A stretch of DNA of 64,000 nucleotides from Chryseobacterium oncorhynchi (GCF_002899895.1 NZ_PPEI02000004.1:1-64000), one strand, 5' to 3'. Positions 16,927 to 26,896 are shown, counted from the first letter of the stretch. Notes: generated from the letters alone by a model not told the origin. Program-made: numbers and translations.

Positions 16927-18024
16927 ATGAAAAGAATAATCTTAAGCATTATTACCCTCTTTGCAATTTCCTGCAAAGACAATGCCCCTCAGCAAAACAA
17001 GGAAGAGGAAATTACCCTCAAAAAGGATCAGGTCATTATTCCGGAAAGCAGTCCTGTTTTAAAAAAAATAAAAACCATCACCGTTAGCGATCAGGAATAC
17101 AACCATGATATTACCTCTGTAGGAACTATAGAAACCATTCCCAATAACTACGCCGAAATAGCAAGTCCATTTTCCGGAAGAATTACAAGAGCTTTTGTTA
17201 ATATCGGCCAAAAGGTAAGTGCAGGAAGCCCCCTTTTTGAGGTTCTTTCTTCGGGTTATCTGGATGTACAGAAAGAATATTCTGATGCTTTGAATGAAGC
17301 CGGCCTTGCTGAAAAGAAGTACAAACGCCAGCAGGACCTTGTAAAACACGGGGTGGGAATACAGAAAGAATTGGAGGAGTCAGAAACCGAATTTAAAAAC
17401 AAAAAGATCTCTTTAACCAATGCTTCTACAGCACTAAAGATCTACAACAGCCAGAGCAAAGGTTCCGGAGGGCTAATCGTAAGAGCACCCATCGCAGGAG
17501 AAGTTATTTCTAACAAAATTGTTACCGGACAATACCTTCGTGAAGATGCCGAACCTGTAATGATTGTTGCTGAACTCTCAAAAGTCTGGATTTCCGGAGA
17601 AGTTAAGGAGAAAGACCTTCGATTTATCAAAAATGGAGATCAGGTATCTGTAAAAGTTAATACTTATCCGGACAGAGCCATCACCGGAAAGGTTTATCAC
17701 ATCAATGACTGGGTAGATGAAGCAACACGAAGCATTAAGGTATTAATACAGTGTGAAAATCCCGATAGAACATTGAAACCGGGCATGTTTGCCACCATTA
17801 CGTATTCTACCGATTCTGAAAACACAATTATTATCCCAAACTCTGCATTGATGCAGAAAGACGACAACCAATATGTATGGATTAAAACAGGGAGAAATCA
17901 ATTCATGAAAAGAAATGTCACTACCGCAGAAGCCTCTGAAAAAACAGTAAAGATTACCTCAGGACTTAAATCCGGAGATGAAATCATGACTACTGGCGGA
18001 ATCTATTTGCTGGATGTAAAATAA
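16927..18024 (+). CDS. RND efflux periplasmic adaptor lipoprotein (CzcB-like)
   Basis: The ATG at 16927 begins a lipoprotein signal (MKRIILSIITLFAISCKD), so the longer frame upstream, which overlaps mgtC, is rejected. The 366-residue protein has the membrane fusion protein layout: a lipoyl-like half (ASPFSGRITRAFVNIGQKVSAG), an alpha-helical hairpin (about 110-165), the second lipoyl half (IVRAPIAGEVISNKIVTGQYL), then a beta-barrel (VWISGEVKEKDL) and a membrane-proximal domain. It bridges the RND pump and the outer-membrane channel encoded next. Its closest style is heavy-metal CzcB/CusB adaptors. Confidence 0.92.
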   Translation: MKRIILSIITLFAISCKDNAPQQNKEEEITLKKDQVIIPESSPVLKKIKTITVSDQEYNHDITSVGTIETIPNNYAEIASPFSGRITRAFVNIGQKVSAGSPLFEVLSSGYLDVQKEYSDALNEAGLAEKKYKRQQDLVKHGVGIQKELEESETEFKNKKISLTNASTALKIYNSQSKGSGGLIVRAPIAGEVISNKIVTGQYLREDAEPVMIVAELSKVWISGEVKEKDLRFIKNGDQVSVKVNTYPDRAITGKVYHINDWVDEATRSIKVLIQCENPDRTLKPGMFATITYSTDSENTIIIPNSALMQKDDNQYVWIKTGRNQFMKRNVTTAEASEKTVKITSGLKSGDEIMTTGGIYLLDVK

Positions 18025-18066
18025 ATGTCGAATGCGGAAGCTGAAGTTTCCCATTAAAGTTAGCAT

Positions 18067-21000
18067 ATGAAAAAGTTATTAACAATTTCCATACAGAAAA
18101 AATGGCTAATACTGGCCCTATTCATATTATTAGGAGTTTTTGGATATTATTCCTGGACTAAACTTTCCGTTGAAGCCTATCCTGATATTGCCGATACCAC
18201 TTCACAGGTTGTAACCCAGGTACAAGGCCTGGCTGCCGAAGAAGTAGAACAGCAGATTACGATTCCTTTGGAAAGAGCTCTCAATGGGATTCCCGGAATG
18301 CATGTGATGAGAAGCAAGAGTACGTTTGGCCTTTCCATGATTACCATCGTATTTGATGATGGCATTGATGATTATTGGGCAAGACAACGTATTCAGGAAA
18401 GACTGGCTGATGTTTCCCTACCCTATGGCGCACAGCCGGGGCTGGATCCTTTAACCTCTCCCGTAGGAGAAATTTACCGCTACGTTATTGAAAGTGATAA
18501 CCATAGCTTAAGAGAACTTACAGATCTGCAGAACTTCGTTATTATTCCCAGAATAAAACAGGTTTCCGGGATTGCTGATGTCACTAATTTTGGGGGAATT
18601 ACCACGCAGTTTCAGATAGAGCTTGATCCCAATAAGCTGGAACAATATGGTCTTTCTTTAGCTGAAGTTATTGAAACCATCAGTAAAAACAATGCCAGTG
18701 CAGGTGGAAGCATGCTTCCCCGCGGAGACCTTGCGTATGTAGTTCGTGGAATCGGATTAATCAAAAACCTTGATGATCTGGGAAAAACCGTTGTCAAAAC
18801 AGAAAAAGGAGTTCCTGTTTTCCTGAACGACATCGGAACATTGAAATACGGAAACCTTGAACGTAAGGGAATTCTGGGCTTTACAGACCGTAACCGAAAT
18901 TACAATGAAAGCGTAGGCGGGATCGTTCTTTTGCTAAAAGGTCAAAATCCGTCACAGGTTTTAACAGGAGTACATGAAGCAGTAGAGGAACTCAACAAAA
19001 ATATTCTTCCGGCAGGGGTGAAAATCCATACTTATCTGGATAGAACTGATCTGGTAAAAACAACCCTTAATACAGTTTCCCATACCTTAACGGAAGGAAT
19101 TGTACTGGTGATTATTATATTGATCATATTCCTTGGAAGCTGGCGAGGAGCACTTCTTACCGCGATTACTATTCCTTTTTCACTTCTTATTGCATTCATC
19201 TTAATGCATTTCACCAATATTCCTGCCAACCTCCTGTCATTGGGAGCCATAGATTTCGGAATTATTGTAGATGGTTCTATTGTAATGCTGGAAGCTATTT
19301 TGAAGAAAAGAGAAGATCATCCCGATGAAGAGCTGGAAGAAAAAACAATCATCCAGAAAGCCACTGAGATTGCAAAACCTATTTTCTTTTCAGGCATTAT
19401 TATCATTACAGCTTATTTACCTCTATTTGCCTTTGAAAGAGTAGAAAAAAAACTCTTTACCCCAATGGCCTTTACGGTAGGATATGCATTACTGGGAGCA
19501 TTGGCTGTTGCTTTACTTTTGATTCCCGGGCTGGCTTTTATGATCTATAAAAAACCCAGAAAAATTTATCACAATAAATGGCTTGAAAAAATAAGTAATG
19601 CCTACGGAAGAGGAATAGATAAAATAATGGCTGCTCCCAAAAACATATTCATCCCTGCCGGAATTGTACTGGTAGGTGCCGGCATACTTTCATACAATGT
19701 AGGTAAAGACTTCTTACCAGAGCTTGATGAAGGTTCCATCTGGCTGCAGGTACAACTTCCTCCGGGCATTTCATTGAAAAAGGCTCAGGAAATGAGTGAT
19801 TCGCTTCGTCTCAGAACAATGAAGCACTCAGAAGTCACTTACATTATGGTACAAGCGGGACGAAACGATGATGGAACGGATCCATGGACTGCTTCTCACT
19901 TTGAAGTATCGGTAGGAATAAAACCTTACAAAGAATGGCCGTCAGGAAAAACAAAAGCCGATCTGATTAAAGAGCTGGCAGAAGATTACAAAGGAATGCC
20001 CGGCTTTACCGTAGGGTTTTCACAGCCGATGATTGATGGTGTAATGGATAAAATCTCTGGAGCACATAGCGAATTGGTGGTCAAAATATATGGTGATGAT
20101 TTCGCAGGAACAAGACAGGTTGCAGACAATGTACTTTCACTTTTAAAGAAAATTCCAGGATCAGCTGACCTTGCCATTGATCAGGAGCCTCCACTTCCTC
20201 AATTACAGATCGTCGCCGACAGAAATAAGATTGCTCAATATGGTCTGAATGTTTCCGACGTAACCGACCTCATCGAGACCGCTCTTGGTGGAAAAGCCGT
20301 TTCACAAATTTTTATTGGAAACAAAGTATATGATATTTCCTGCCGATATGTGGAAAACAGCCGTAATACTCCAGAAAAAATAGGAAACCTGATGCTAGCC
20401 TCTTCATCCGGAGCTAAAATTCCGCTTTCGCAAATTGCAAGTGTAACATTAAGTACCGGAGAAAGTACCATAACACGGGAAATGAATAAGAGACACCTTA
20501 CCGTAAAGCTGAACCTACGCGGAAGAGATCTTACTTCATTCCTCAACGAAGCTCAGAAAAGCATTGAAAATAACATTCGCTACGATCATGAAAAATACCA
20601 GATCAAATGGGGTGGACAGTTTGAAAATAAAAACAGAGCCTATTCAAGACTGGCCGTTATTGTACCTCTGGCATTGGCTCTTATGTTCCTGTTGCTTTAT
20701 GGTGCATTTGGAACTTTCAGACAAGCACTTATATTGATGAGTATCATTCCACTCGCTTTATTTGGGGGAATGCTTGCCCTGAATATCAGAGGAATGTCCT
20801 TGAATGTTTCTTCTGCAGTAGGTTTCATTGCTTTATTCGGGGTAGCCATCCAAAATGGAGTGATTATGGTTTCTCATATCAATACCCTCAGAAAAAATGG
20901 AATTAATCTCAGAACATCAGTCATTCAGGGAGCTAAGGATCGTTTCAGACCGGTATTAATGACTGCCTCAGTGGCTATCATTGGATTATTACCTGCTTCA

Positions 21001-21162
21001 CTGGCAACAGGAATTGGTTCCGATGTACAAAGACCGCTGGCAACAGTAATTGTGTATGGACTTATGTTCTCCACATTTCTTACCCTGTTTGTACTTCCTG
21101 CCATTTATTATTTAGCTGAACTTCGTTTTGACAAACAAAATGTAACATCCCATGAAATTTAA
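18067..21162 (+). CDS. czcA: Heavy-metal RND efflux pump (CzcA/CusA family)
   Basis: The 1031-residue inner-membrane antiporter has twelve expected helices and two large periplasmic loops. The N-terminal region (SVEAYPDIADTTSQVVTQVQGL) is typical of the heavy-metal efflux subgroup. In helix 4 the motif GAIDFGIIVDGSIVMLE gives Asp396, Asp402 and Glu409, the same spacing as the Asp-Asp-Glu triad of CzcA. CusA-type silver/copper pumps differ there. Divalent cations such as Zn, Co or Ni are therefore the likelier substrate. The 3' end overlaps the TolC-like gene by 11 bases, so the operon order is adaptor, pump, channel. Confidence 0.93.
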   Translation: MKKLLTISIQKKWLILALFILLGVFGYYSWTKLSVEAYPDIADTTSQVVTQVQGLAAEEVEQQITIPLERALNGIPGMHVMRSKSTFGLSMITIVFDDGIDDYWARQRIQERLADVSLPYGAQPGLDPLTSPVGEIYRYVIESDNHSLRELTDLQNFVIIPRIKQVSGIADVTNFGGITTQFQIELDPNKLEQYGLSLAEVIETISKNNASAGGSMLPRGDLAYVVRGIGLIKNLDDLGKTVVKTEKGVPVFLNDIGTLKYGNLERKGILGFTDRNRNYNESVGGIVLLLKGQNPSQVLTGVHEAVEELNKNILPAGVKIHTYLDRTDLVKTTLNTVSHTLTEGIVLVIIILIIFLGSWRGALLTAITIPFSLLIAFILMHFTNIPANLLSLGAIDFGIIVDGSIVMLEAILKKREDHPDEELEEKTIIQKATEIAKPIFFSGIIIITAYLPLFAFERVEKKLFTPMAFTVGYALLGALAVALLLIPGLAFMIYKKPRKIYHNKWLEKISNAYGRGIDKIMAAPKNIFIPAGIVLVGAGILSYNVGKDFLPELDEGSIWLQVQLPPGISLKKAQEMSDSLRLRTMKHSEVTYIMVQAGRNDDGTDPWTASHFEVSVGIKPYKEWPSGKTKADLIKELAEDYKGMPGFTVGFSQPMIDGVMDKISGAHSELVVKIYGDDFAGTRQVADNVLSLLKKIPGSADLAIDQEPPLPQLQIVADRNKIAQYGLNVSDVTDLIETALGGKAVSQIFIGNKVYDISCRYVENSRNTPEKIGNLMLASSSGAKIPLSQIASVTLSTGESTITREMNKRHLTVKLNLRGRDLTSFLNEAQKSIENNIRYDHEKYQIKWGGQFENKNRAYSRLAVIVPLALALMFLLLYGAFGTFRQALILMSIIPLALFGGMLALNIRGMSLNVSSAVGFIALFGVAIQNGVIMVSHINTLRKNGINLRTSVIQGAKDRFRPVLMTASVAIIGLLPASLATGIGSDVQRPLATVIVYGLMFSTFLTLFVLPAIYYLAELRFDKQNVTSHEI

Positions 21163-22411
21163 TTTTTTAATCATATTGTGCTGTACCGTTACAGGTATTT
21201 TCATCAATGCACAGACAGTAAAAGAGCCTCTTTACTTCAATGAATATCTGGCTTATGTTAAAGATAAAAACCTAGGCCTTGCCGCACAGAAATATAATGT
21301 CGGCATGGCAGAAGCATCTATTCTCACAGCAGGCATTTTTCCTGATCCACAAATAGAAATGGAAACCTCAAACAACGGGGTTTCCAAAGATATGGGACAT
21401 ACCATAGAAGGAGCCATCAGCTGGACTCTTGAACTGGGAGGAAAAAGAAAAGCAAGAATTGAAACGGCAAAAAATGAGGCAGAATACTCCAAGTTGCAGC
21501 TGCAGGACTATCTAAGAAACCTGCTTGCTGATGCCACTTTGGGATATATTGAAGCTTTAAAATCCAAAGCCTTACTGAATGTTCAGAAAGAATCTTATCA
21601 AAGTATGTTGAAACTGGCAAAATCTGACAGTATCCGGTACAAATTGGGTGATATTTCCAAAGTAACTTCTCAGCAAAGCAAACTTGAAGCTTCTTCTTTA
21701 TTGAATGAGGTATACCATCTGGAGGGAACCCAGCAGCAATCCGTTACTGCGCTTTCTGATTTTATTGGCAGCGACAGTACAGAAAAGGATGTAACCGGAG
21801 ATTTAAACTCTTTCAACAGAAACTATAATCTGAATGACCTCATCACACAGGCTGTTAACGAAAGGTCTGATCTTTTGGCATCCAAGCAGAACATCAATAC
21901 TGCTGCAAGTCGTATTAAACTTGAAAAAGCCAATCGTATCATAGATCTTGGACTAAGTGCCGGTGCGGGCCACAACACGGTTGCCAATAATGAAATTGCT
22001 CCCTCGCCTGCTGTAAACACTGTAAAATTGGGAATCAGTGTTCCTCTGAAATTTTCCAATCGAAGAAATGCTGATCTGAAAATTGCAGAAATGAGTTATT
22101 CACAAGCTGAAACAGAATACAGACAGATTGAAAATAACATCCGAATGGAGGTTACTCAGGCTTATCAACAATATAGTTCTGCTCAAAAACAGTTACAACA
22201 GTTTGACAATGGCATGCTGAAAGAAGCAGAAAATATTCTGAAAGGAATTACCTACAGCTATCAACGTGGTGAAAGCTCCATTTTGGAAGTCCTCAATGCA
22301 CAGAGAACCTATAATGAACTTCGTCAAAATTATTTCCAGCTTCTGGCAGAAAATGCAGCTGCTTTAATTGATCTTGAGCGTAAGGCAGGAATCTGGGATA
22401 TTGATTTCTAA
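21152..22411 (+). CDS. TolC-family outer-membrane efflux channel (CzcC-like)
   Basis: The 419-residue protein has a signal peptide (about 1-20, cleaved near INAQ) and two internally similar helical repeats of the outer membrane efflux protein family: FPDPQIEMETSNNG opens the first, and YQRGESSILEVLNAQRTYNELRQ closes the second. Three copies form the outer-membrane channel for the RND pump. Its start overlaps the pump gene, so translation is coupled. No strong terminator is seen, but the gene is followed by an extragenic repeat element. Confidence 0.92.
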   Translation: MKFNFLIILCCTVTGIFINAQTVKEPLYFNEYLAYVKDKNLGLAAQKYNVGMAEASILTAGIFPDPQIEMETSNNGVSKDMGHTIEGAISWTLELGGKRKARIETAKNEAEYSKLQLQDYLRNLLADATLGYIEALKSKALLNVQKESYQSMLKLAKSDSIRYKLGDISKVTSQQSKLEASSLLNEVYHLEGTQQQSVTALSDFIGSDSTEKDVTGDLNSFNRNYNLNDLITQAVNERSDLLASKQNINTAASRIKLEKANRIIDLGLSAGAGHNTVANNEIAPSPAVNTVKLGISVPLKFSNRRNADLKIAEMSYSQAETEYRQIENNIRMEVTQAYQQYSSAQKQLQQFDNGMLKEAENILKGITYSYQRGESSILEVLNAQRTYNELRQNYFQLLAENAAALIDLERKAGIWDIDF

Positions 22412-22430
22412 GAAGAAGTTGATTGTTTTT

Positions 22431-22578
22431 AACCACAAAAGTCACAAAAACTTTTTTAACACTTAAGTAAGAATAAGTTATTATAGATACGGTTGAAAAG
22501 AACACTTAAGTTTCTATGAAAATCTATGATTCTCATCTTATGTGAACTAAAGTATTTTTAAAGAAAACTTTTGTGGTT
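22431..22578. repeat. Extragenic palindromic element of the AACCACAAAAGT type
   Basis: AACCACAAAAGT (22431-22442) is the exact reverse complement of ACTTTTGTGGTT (22567-22578). Inside are two further copies of ACACTTAAGT (near 22459 and 22501). The 148-base stretch codes for nothing obvious and resembles REP or MITE-like elements of flavobacteria. Confidence 0.6.
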
Positions 22579-22616
22579 TAACCTAATCTGCGGTTCAATT
22601 TAAAAACAAATTAAAA

Positions 22617-23072
22617 CTACTTCTTGTACTGTGACTCGTAAATAGCAATCCATTCCTCTACCGTCATTTTCTGGCTCAGCTCAGCAATTAATTCAAAAGG
22701 GATATCTTCCGGTTTCTTGAAACGGACACAGGATTTACCCATATCCAGTTTTTTCTTTGAATGTTTAGGATATTCTGCAACAAACCAGTCAAGAAGCTCC
22801 GGCTTGGAATACAATCCCATATGATAAAGTGCTATAAAATTCTTTTGTGAAGCCAGATTGATAAACGGCAAAGGAGTATTGGCAGTACAATGATAACCTG
22901 CAGGATACGTTTCCATAGGGACTACCCAGTCAATCATTCCGTAATTGGAGGTATCTTCAAAACCCTTTGGCAGATTGGAATTGATGGTATCAAAAAGCTT
23001 TTTAAAGACCTCCTGTCTTTCTTCCGGGATCTTTGAAATATAGTCTTCTATCGATTGGGATGAGATTTGCAT
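22617..23072 (-). CDS. DUF1801 family protein
   Basis: The 151-residue soluble protein matches DUF1801 (YdhG-like): VEDYI-type N-terminus (IEDYISKIPEERQEVFKKLFDTI), GMIDWVVP, LPFINLASQKNFIALYHMG, and SCVRFKKPEDIPFELIAELSQKMTVEEW as the closing motif. The function is unknown; the fold is related to small ligand-binding or phosphatase-like proteins of uncertain role. It lies alone between an extragenic repeat and a convergent terminator. Confidence 0.88.
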   Translation of the reverse strand: MQISSQSIEDYISKIPEERQEVFKKLFDTINSNLPKGFEDTSNYGMIDWVVPMETYPAGYHCTANTPLPFINLASQKNFIALYHMGLYSKPELLDWFVAEYPKHSKKKLDMGKSCVRFKKPEDIPFELIAELSQKMTVEEWIAIYESQYKK

Positions 23073-23120
23073 TTTCAGTTAGTTTTAAGCTTTGAAGTTA
23101 ATAAAAAAATCATTTGATAT

Positions 23121-23154
23121 AAAAAGGCGGCAGCACAAAAATGTACTGCCGCCT
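23121..23154 (-). terminator. Terminator of the T9SS fibronectin protein gene
   Basis: AGGCGGCAG (23125-23133) pairs with CTGCCGCCT (23146-23154). On the minus strand the stem is followed by TTTTTATAT. It lies 23 bases after the stop. Confidence 0.85.
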
Positions 23155-23176
23155 AACTTTATTTACGTTAAAAAAA

Positions 23177-24982
23177 TTATTTTTTAATTGCTTTTACGGT
23201 GGACTTAGATCCGTCCTTAAAGTAAAGCGTAACAAAATACAACCCAGAGTTCAGTCTGCTAAGATCTAATTCTTTTACAGCTCCCTCAACCGTTTTTACA
23301 ATTCTTCCCGATACATCTGCAACGCTCGCAGATTTCACTTCCCTCGTGTCTGAGATATACAGAATATCTTTAAACGGATTTGGATGAACTGCTGCTTTTT
23401 TGGTCTGGCTGCTTACTTCAGAAGTGCCTAACTGCTCTTTTTCAACTGTGAAATTATCAACATAAAAATTATAATCAAGATCATCATCTACCGGTCCGGT
23501 ATCTCCATAAAAGGCAAATACCGTATTGGCATTTGTAAAATTTGCCAAACTAAAAGTATACTCAGTTGAGGTATTAGATGGGCTATTATTAGCATTCCAT
23601 GTTTGCAATATTGTCCACGTACTTCCGCCATCATTAGAAGCTAAGAAGTGAACTACATCATCGCTATCCATTGCTGAAGAAGCTGTTCCGCTATATTCAG
23701 TTACTCCATAATCAAACTTCACTTTATATCCTCCTGCTGAAAGATTAAAAGGCAGTGTCTTAAGCCATCCTGTTTTTGAAGTACCATATAAATTCATACT
23801 TGCAGATCCGTTAGATGGTCCGTTTAAGAAACTACGCTGATTCCAATAAGGAGTAGTACCTGTAGGCCCGGTATCCGGAGTTCCGCCAGAAAGTGAATTA
23901 GACCAGCAATTCCCGGGATAACTTGTAAAATTATTGGTATATGATGGAACTACTGCTCCACACAATGTTGTAAATGATTTTGAGAATGACCAAGCACTTT
24001 TACTTGCTGCACCACTACAATTTGTTCTTACCCAATAATAGTAGTTTGTACTTGGCGACAAGCTTCCCAAGGTATAAGATGTTCCGGTAACAGCTGAATG
24101 AATTGGAACCGTACTCGCTGTAGGGGTTGTAGAACTTGTACTATAATAAATATCATGACTGACGGCCTGATTACTTGCTGGAACCGTCCATGAAATCTGA
24201 GCAGAATTTGAAGTTACTGCCGACGCAGCTTCTGTTGTTGGCGCAAGACAGTCTGTATAGGCATCTGCTGAAAAAGCAAAGACATTCACTACACCTGTAC
24301 TGTTTGTTTTTGTTACAGTAACGCTTTGAATGGGTTTTGCCTGATTAGCAGCATCAATAGTTAAAACATTTTGATATAATCTTGGATTGGTAGAATTAGG
24401 TTCCAACGAATTTGAGGTCCTTAGAATTCTTCCAATTCCCTGAATGGCAAAATTACTTCCGCTATACCAGTCTGAAATACTTTGCCCTGTAAAAACCTGA
24501 GTAGTACTATCTGTAAAGTTAACCGTTATGGTAACTGTAGAACTTCCACTTCCACTGGTAGAAAGCATGTATAATTTAAAAGCGGCCACCGGATTACTAA
24601 ATACAAGTGTTCCGGAGTTACTTCCTGCAGTATTCGTATTGATTCTTAAGGAATTATTACTGGACAAATCTCCAAGCTGGAAACTTAAACCCGGTGTTGA
24701 AGCCACTACCGAATTAATAGTCCCATTAGTAGGAATACCATAAGTGATAGGTGTGCTTGTTGAAGTCAGCTGAAAATCCCTTGCTACAAAATTATAGGAA
24801 ACTCCATCTACATCGGTTGTAGTAGAAATCAAAGAAGAACCTATTCCATTAGCAATAACATCAGCGGTATACCCTGAACTAACAGGCATTGTTTGAAAAT
24901 TTTGCCCCATCATAGCAGATGCAGAGAGAAGAGCAATAGCCGGAAAAGCTTTAAAAAATAAATTTATTGTCATTTTATTCAC
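23177..24982 (-). CDS. T9SS-secreted protein with fibronectin type III domain
   Basis: The 601-residue protein has a signal peptide (about 1-26, ending MMGQNFQ) and an unrecognised beta-rich N-terminal region (about 30-240). One fibronectin type III domain follows (about 243-338: APTTEAASAVTSNSAQISWTVP to YYWVRTNC). A lectin- or MAM-like region (about 345-515) contains TPYWNQRSFLNGPSNGSASM and DDLDYNFYVDNFTVEK. A type A T9SS sorting domain closes it (VHPNPFKDILYIS, LDLSRLNSGLYFVTLYF). It should be exported by the type IX system and attached to the surface or released. No catalytic site is visible. Confidence 0.88.
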   Translation of the reverse strand: MNKMTINLFFKAFPAIALLSASAMMGQNFQTMPVSSGYTADVIANGIGSSLISTTTDVDGVSYNFVARDFQLTSTSTPITYGIPTNGTINSVVASTPGLSFQLGDLSSNNSLRINTNTAGSNSGTLVFSNPVAAFKLYMLSTSGSGSSTVTITVNFTDSTTQVFTGQSISDWYSGSNFAIQGIGRILRTSNSLEPNSTNPRLYQNVLTIDAANQAKPIQSVTVTKTNSTGVVNVFAFSADAYTDCLAPTTEAASAVTSNSAQISWTVPASNQAVSHDIYYSTSSTTPTASTVPIHSAVTGTSYTLGSLSPSTNYYYWVRTNCSGAASKSAWSFSKSFTTLCGAVVPSYTNNFTSYPGNCWSNSLSGGTPDTGPTGTTPYWNQRSFLNGPSNGSASMNLYGTSKTGWLKTLPFNLSAGGYKVKFDYGVTEYSGTASSAMDSDDVVHFLASNDGGSTWTILQTWNANNSPSNTSTEYTFSLANFTNANTVFAFYGDTGPVDDDLDYNFYVDNFTVEKEQLGTSEVSSQTKKAAVHPNPFKDILYISDTREVKSASVADVSGRIVKTVEGAVKELDLSRLNSGLYFVTLYFKDGSKSTVKAIKK

Positions 24983-25170
24983 ATTTGAGTGGAAAATTAA
25001 GAAAAATATTAATATAAAGATTATATTTTTAACAAATATTTAATAATTTATTTAAATCTATCTAATATCAGTATTAGAATAATTTGAGTTATTTATTATG
25101 AAAAAGGATTTAGAGGAATAATGGGCCCTTATCTTCTTACTTTGAATTTTATTATTGAGAAATTAAATCC

Positions 25171-25178
25171 TATTTTTG
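25171..25178 (+). promoter_or_regulatory. -7 box of the aminotransferase-murB operon
   Basis: TATTTTTG matches TAnnTTTG. The leader to the ATG at 25199 would be about 15 bases. Confidence 0.45.
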
Positions 25179-25198
25179 TCATACAAATTTTTTGAACA

Positions 25199-26404
25199 AT
25201 GCCAAATATTTCAAACAGAGCACTGCATATGCCGGCATCACCGGTAAGAAAACTGGTTCCCTTTGCATTACAAGCAAAACAGAAAGGAATAAAAGTATAT
25301 CACCTTAATATCGGACAGCCTGATATTGAAACTCCGGAAACAGCTTTAAATGCTTTAAAAAACATCGATTTAAAAGTATTGGAATATGCACTTTCTGAGG
25401 GTAATATTGAGTACAGAAAAGCCCTTACTGAATATTATCATTCATTAGGTTTTTCAGATCTTACTCCGGATAACTTTATTGTTACCAATGGTGGTTCTGA
25501 AGCCCTAAACTTTGCTATTTCAACTTTATGCGATAATGGAGATGAGGTGATCATCCCTGAACCTTATTATGCAAACTACAACGGTTTCACCAGCACATTT
25601 AATGTGAATGTAGTGGCTGTTCCATCTACCATTGATACTGGTTTTGCTTTACCTCCGGTTGAGGAATTTGAGAAAAAAATTACAGAAAAAACAAGAGCAA
25701 TCATCATCTGTAACCCAGGAAACCCTACAGGATACCTATATACACGTGAAGAGCTACAAAAGCTTGCTGAAATTGCTTTAAAATATGATATCGTCATCAT
25801 TTCAGACGAAGTATACAGAGAATATGTATATGACGGAAAACAGCAGATTTCAATGCTTGATTTCCCGGAATTGAGTGAAAACTGTATTATTATTGATTCA
25901 GAATCCAAGCGTTATTCTATGTGTGGAGTAAGAATCGGATGTATGGTTACCCGTTCTCAAAAAATTCGTAATGCGGCGATACTTTTTGCACAAGCAAGAT
26001 TAAGCCCTGTTCTATTGGGACAGATTGCAGCAACAGCGGCACACCAGAATGACGGTGCTTACATCAGAGCGGTAAGAGAAGAATATACCCACAGAAGAAA
26101 CATTTTAGTAGACCTTCTAAATGCTATTCCGGGAGTAATCTGCCCTAAACCAAGAGGAGCATTCTACTGTGTTGCAGAACTTCCGGTAGATGATACTGAA
26201 AAATTTGCACAATGGTTATTGGAGAAATACTCTTATAACAACGAAACCATTATGGTAGCTCCTGCAGGTGGATTCTACAGCAACCCTGAACTAGGAAAAA
26301 AACAGGTAAGAATTGCCTACGTTTTAAAAGAAGAGGATTTAAAGAAAAGTGCTGAAATTCTTAAGGAAGCCTTAAAGAAGTACAGAGAAGAATTTAGCCT
26401 ATAA
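25199..26404 (+). CDS. PLP-dependent class I/II aminotransferase (aspartate aminotransferase-like)
   Basis: The 401-residue protein has the fold type I aminotransferase motifs in order: VTNGGSEALNFAIST for phosphate binding, EPYYANYNGF with the ring-stacking aromatic residue, IICNPGNPTGYLYTREEL, IISDEVYREYVYDG with the Asp that contacts the PLP ring, and DSESKRYSMCGVRIG with the Schiff-base Lys. Arg in the C-terminal KKQVRIAYVL would bind the substrate carboxylate. The group includes aspartate and related aminotransferases, so the exact substrate is not fixed. The next two genes follow at 9 and 3 bases. Confidence 0.9.
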   Translation: MPNISNRALHMPASPVRKLVPFALQAKQKGIKVYHLNIGQPDIETPETALNALKNIDLKVLEYALSEGNIEYRKALTEYYHSLGFSDLTPDNFIVTNGGSEALNFAISTLCDNGDEVIIPEPYYANYNGFTSTFNVNVVAVPSTIDTGFALPPVEEFEKKITEKTRAIIICNPGNPTGYLYTREELQKLAEIALKYDIVIISDEVYREYVYDGKQQISMLDFPELSENCIIIDSESKRYSMCGVRIGCMVTRSQKIRNAAILFAQARLSPVLLGQIAATAAHQNDGAYIRAVREEYTHRRNILVDLLNAIPGVICPKPRGAFYCVAELPVDDTEKFAQWLLEKYSYNNETIMVAPAGGFYSNPELGKKQVRIAYVLKEEDLKKSAEILKEALKKYREEFSL

Positions 26405-26413
26405 AATTATATC

Positions 26414-26893
26414 ATGCCGACAACAAGAAATATCCATTTGAAAATACTCTTTTCGATTCTTTTGCTGTCGGCATTTTTTTCCTGTGACAAACAGAAGTCA
26501 TCTGTTGCTTCTAAAAATACCAATGAAATAACTTCTATCAGATTATCTCATATTGGAGGAACAATGGGTGAATACAGGATCATCAAAGTCACAAAAGATT
26601 CTGTCTTTGCAGAAAAAGGTGCTACAGCCAATAAAACTCATCAAGAATGGTCTTCGCCCATCAACATTGATACATGGAAGCGACTTAGATCCTCAATCAA
26701 CGTTAAGGATCTTGATAATATAAAAAGTTCTCCAAGCCAACAGTCGGTAGATGGAATTGATGAAACTTTTCAGATACGGACTTCTAAAAAGATTCATATC
26801 TATGTCAATTCTTTTGCAGATACTGAGCATTATAAACAACTCCAACAGTTTAAAGAACAATTAGACCTAATTCTCCCACAAGAATACAAGTAA
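26414..26893 (+). CDS. Lipoprotein of unknown function
   Basis: The 159-residue protein has a lipoprotein signal (ILLLSAFFSCDK). The mature part is small, mixed-charge and without cysteines: ITSIRLSHIGGTMGEYRIIKVTKDSVFAEKG suggests a beta-rich start, and the C-terminal part (IHIYVNSFADTEHYKQLQQFKEQL) looks alpha/beta. I do not recognise the family. It lies between the aminotransferase and murB with tight spacing (9 and 3 bases), so it is co-expressed with peptidoglycan precursor synthesis, but nothing shows a direct role. Confidence 0.75.
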   Translation: MPTTRNIHLKILFSILLLSAFFSCDKQKSSVASKNTNEITSIRLSHIGGTMGEYRIIKVTKDSVFAEKGATANKTHQEWSSPINIDTWKRLRSSINVKDLDNIKSSPSQQSVDGIDETFQIRTSKKIHIYVNSFADTEHYKQLQQFKEQLDLILPQEYK

Positions 26894-26896
26894 AAC

